Positions 63,530 to 64,000 of a stretch of 64,000 bases of DNA are shown here, piece after piece. The translations under genes and the position numbers were made by a program. The notes below the pieces were generated by a model. The model was not told the DNA's origin. It was given only the letters and a program-made list of their open reading frames with translations, and did not search any database. The DNA comes from Lachnospiraceae bacterium C6A11 (lineage in GTDB: Bacteria; Bacillota; Clostridia; Lachnospirales; Lachnospiraceae). The stretch covers positions 423,843 to 487,842 of the forward strand of contig JNKY01000010.1 of NCBI GenBank assembly GCA_000702245.1, given 5' to 3'. Position 1 is the stretch's first letter. Each line of letters opens with the position of its first letter.

Positions 63530-63723
63530 AGCTTTTCAGAATTAATGCCATTTACAGGGATGATTTCAGGATCAAGGGTTATACCTTCGGCAGCGGTGAA
63601 GAGTCTGTCTGCGTAATGGGAAGTATGAGAGGAAATGAGTATCAACAGATATATGTTTGCTCTCTTCTTGTAAATAAGTTGAAGCATCTTGAGAAAGAAG
63701 GATGGTCCTCTGTCAAGATTTAG
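63517..63723 (+). pseudogene. Truncated second M14 desuccinylase-like gene
   Basis: Starts ATG 63517 (site GGGAGG), overlapping the previous gene by 13 nt. The readable part includes VCVMGSMRGNEYQQIYVCSLLVN, whose core GSMRGNEYQQ is the opening of a sister M14 family. It ends after 68 codons, where an IS3-family element begins near 63711; the last ~4 codons and the stop probably come from the element. The rest of the gene must lie beyond the IS copy, outside the window. Confidence 0.85.
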
Positions 63724-64000
63724 TACAAATTAAAATGGGAGATTTCTCAAGTTAACTTGCTTTTTTCTGTATCCCATCATTTGCTACATACATATACAGT
63801 TTTTCAAAGTCATTTGGTGACATATAGTCGCAGTGACTATGAGACCTTACAGTGTTATAGAAAGTCTCAATGTACTCAAAAACAAGGCGATAAGCCTGAT
63901 TATAGTCTGCAATTGCAAACCGATTAAGCCATTCCCTTTTTATGAGAGAATGAAATGATTCGATACAGGCATTATCATAAGGATAACCTGTATGACTATA
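63711..64000 (-). mobile_element. IS3-family (IS150 group) insertion sequence, partial
   Basis: The probable element end is TGTCAAGATTTAGTAC at 63711, beginning with the TG typical of IS3 termini. The transposase reads leftward into this end. The other end is outside the window. Confidence 0.88.
63752..64000 (-). CDS. IS3-family transposase OrfB C terminus, partial
   Basis: The last 82 codons of an rve-type integrase, read on the - strand with stop TAA at 63752-63754. PYDNACIESFHSLIKREWL contains the third catalytic acidic residue (Glu) of the DDE triad; YRLVFEYIETFYN and SHCDYMSPNDFE follow, as in IS150-group transposases. The 5' part continues beyond the right edge. Confidence 0.95.
   Translation of the reverse strand, partial: YSHTGYPYDNACIESFHSLIKREWLNRFAIADYNQAYRLVFEYIETFYNTVRSHSHCDYMSPNDFEKLYMYVANDGIQKKAS

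Overview
The window looks like a chromosomal segment of an anaerobic Firmicute of the Lachnospiraceae (Butyrivibrio/Roseburia-like) type. This rests on moderate GC, near-perfect TTGACA-17-TATAAT promoters, AGGAGG ribosome binding sites, TTG/GTG starts, several EAL proteins, clostridial gene families (clostripain, DUF3137/LemA, 3D-domain protein) and c-di-GMP-I and probable preQ1-I RNA elements. It is an inference from sequence character, not a database match. Almost all genes lie on the + strand; only a SulP transporter, one tRNA and a transposase fragment are on the - strand. The left edge cuts into a gene, and the right edge cuts into an insertion sequence.

Layout. 0-15 kb: a LacI-sensor/EAL/beta-repeat fusion (5' end missing), a membrane-anchored clostripain-type protease with a zinc ribbon and tandem repeats, a type IIA topoisomerase pair (parE/parC-like), acylphosphatase, an S66 peptidase and a 7TM-PAS-GGDEF-EAL protein. 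15-25 kb: a 3D-domain cell-wall protein, a Na/Pi symporter with PhoU-like domain, threonine synthase, a preQ0 (queuosine precursor) cluster queD-queE-folE-queC preceded by a likely preQ1-I riboswitch and attenuator, a lipid kinase, and a c-di-GMP-I riboswitch controlling a type IV pilin-like gene. 25-36 kb: purB, a methyltransferase, GGDEF-EAL, an XRE regulator, purA, tRNA-Thr(CGU), a DUF5662 protein and dnaE. 36-43 kb: rRNA/tRNA methylase, DUF1294, LemA-DUF3137, a lipoprotein, a DUF6935-like protein and strongly promoted pckA.

43.5-49.7 kb is the most striking part: a self-contained four-gene unit between two strong terminators, encoding a TerB-N/TerB-C protein, a BrxD-like (DUF2791) P-loop ATPase, an AlkD-like HEAT-repeat DNA alkylation repair protein and a BrxHI-like superfamily II helicase. 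It resembles a fragment of BREX/Pgl phage defence with no methyltransferase, PglZ or Lon-like gene, and is the best candidate for an undescribed DNA-processing or defence system.

49.7-58 kb holds the SulP transporter, a ~228-bp palindromic element, and an ABC transporter/two-component unit (permease, ATPase, response regulator, sensor kinase) whose mRNA carries a cluster of perfectly abutting hairpins and whose kinase gene ends in decaying 36-bp tandem repeats. 58-64 kb holds a FUSC-like membrane protein fused to a HAD-like domain lacking its nucleophile, then an overlapping operon of circularly permuted ATP-grasp, alpha-E, transglutaminase and M14 desuccinylase-like genes. The last gene of that operon is cut by an IS3-family element. 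Two operons here start with a strong promoter followed within ~60 nt by a strong terminator.

A second theme is c-di-GMP. Three EAL proteins, all with complete phosphodiesterase residues and none with an intact GGDEF signature, share the first 30 kb with a c-di-GMP riboswitch. All functional statements are from sequence reading alone; no similarity search was run.
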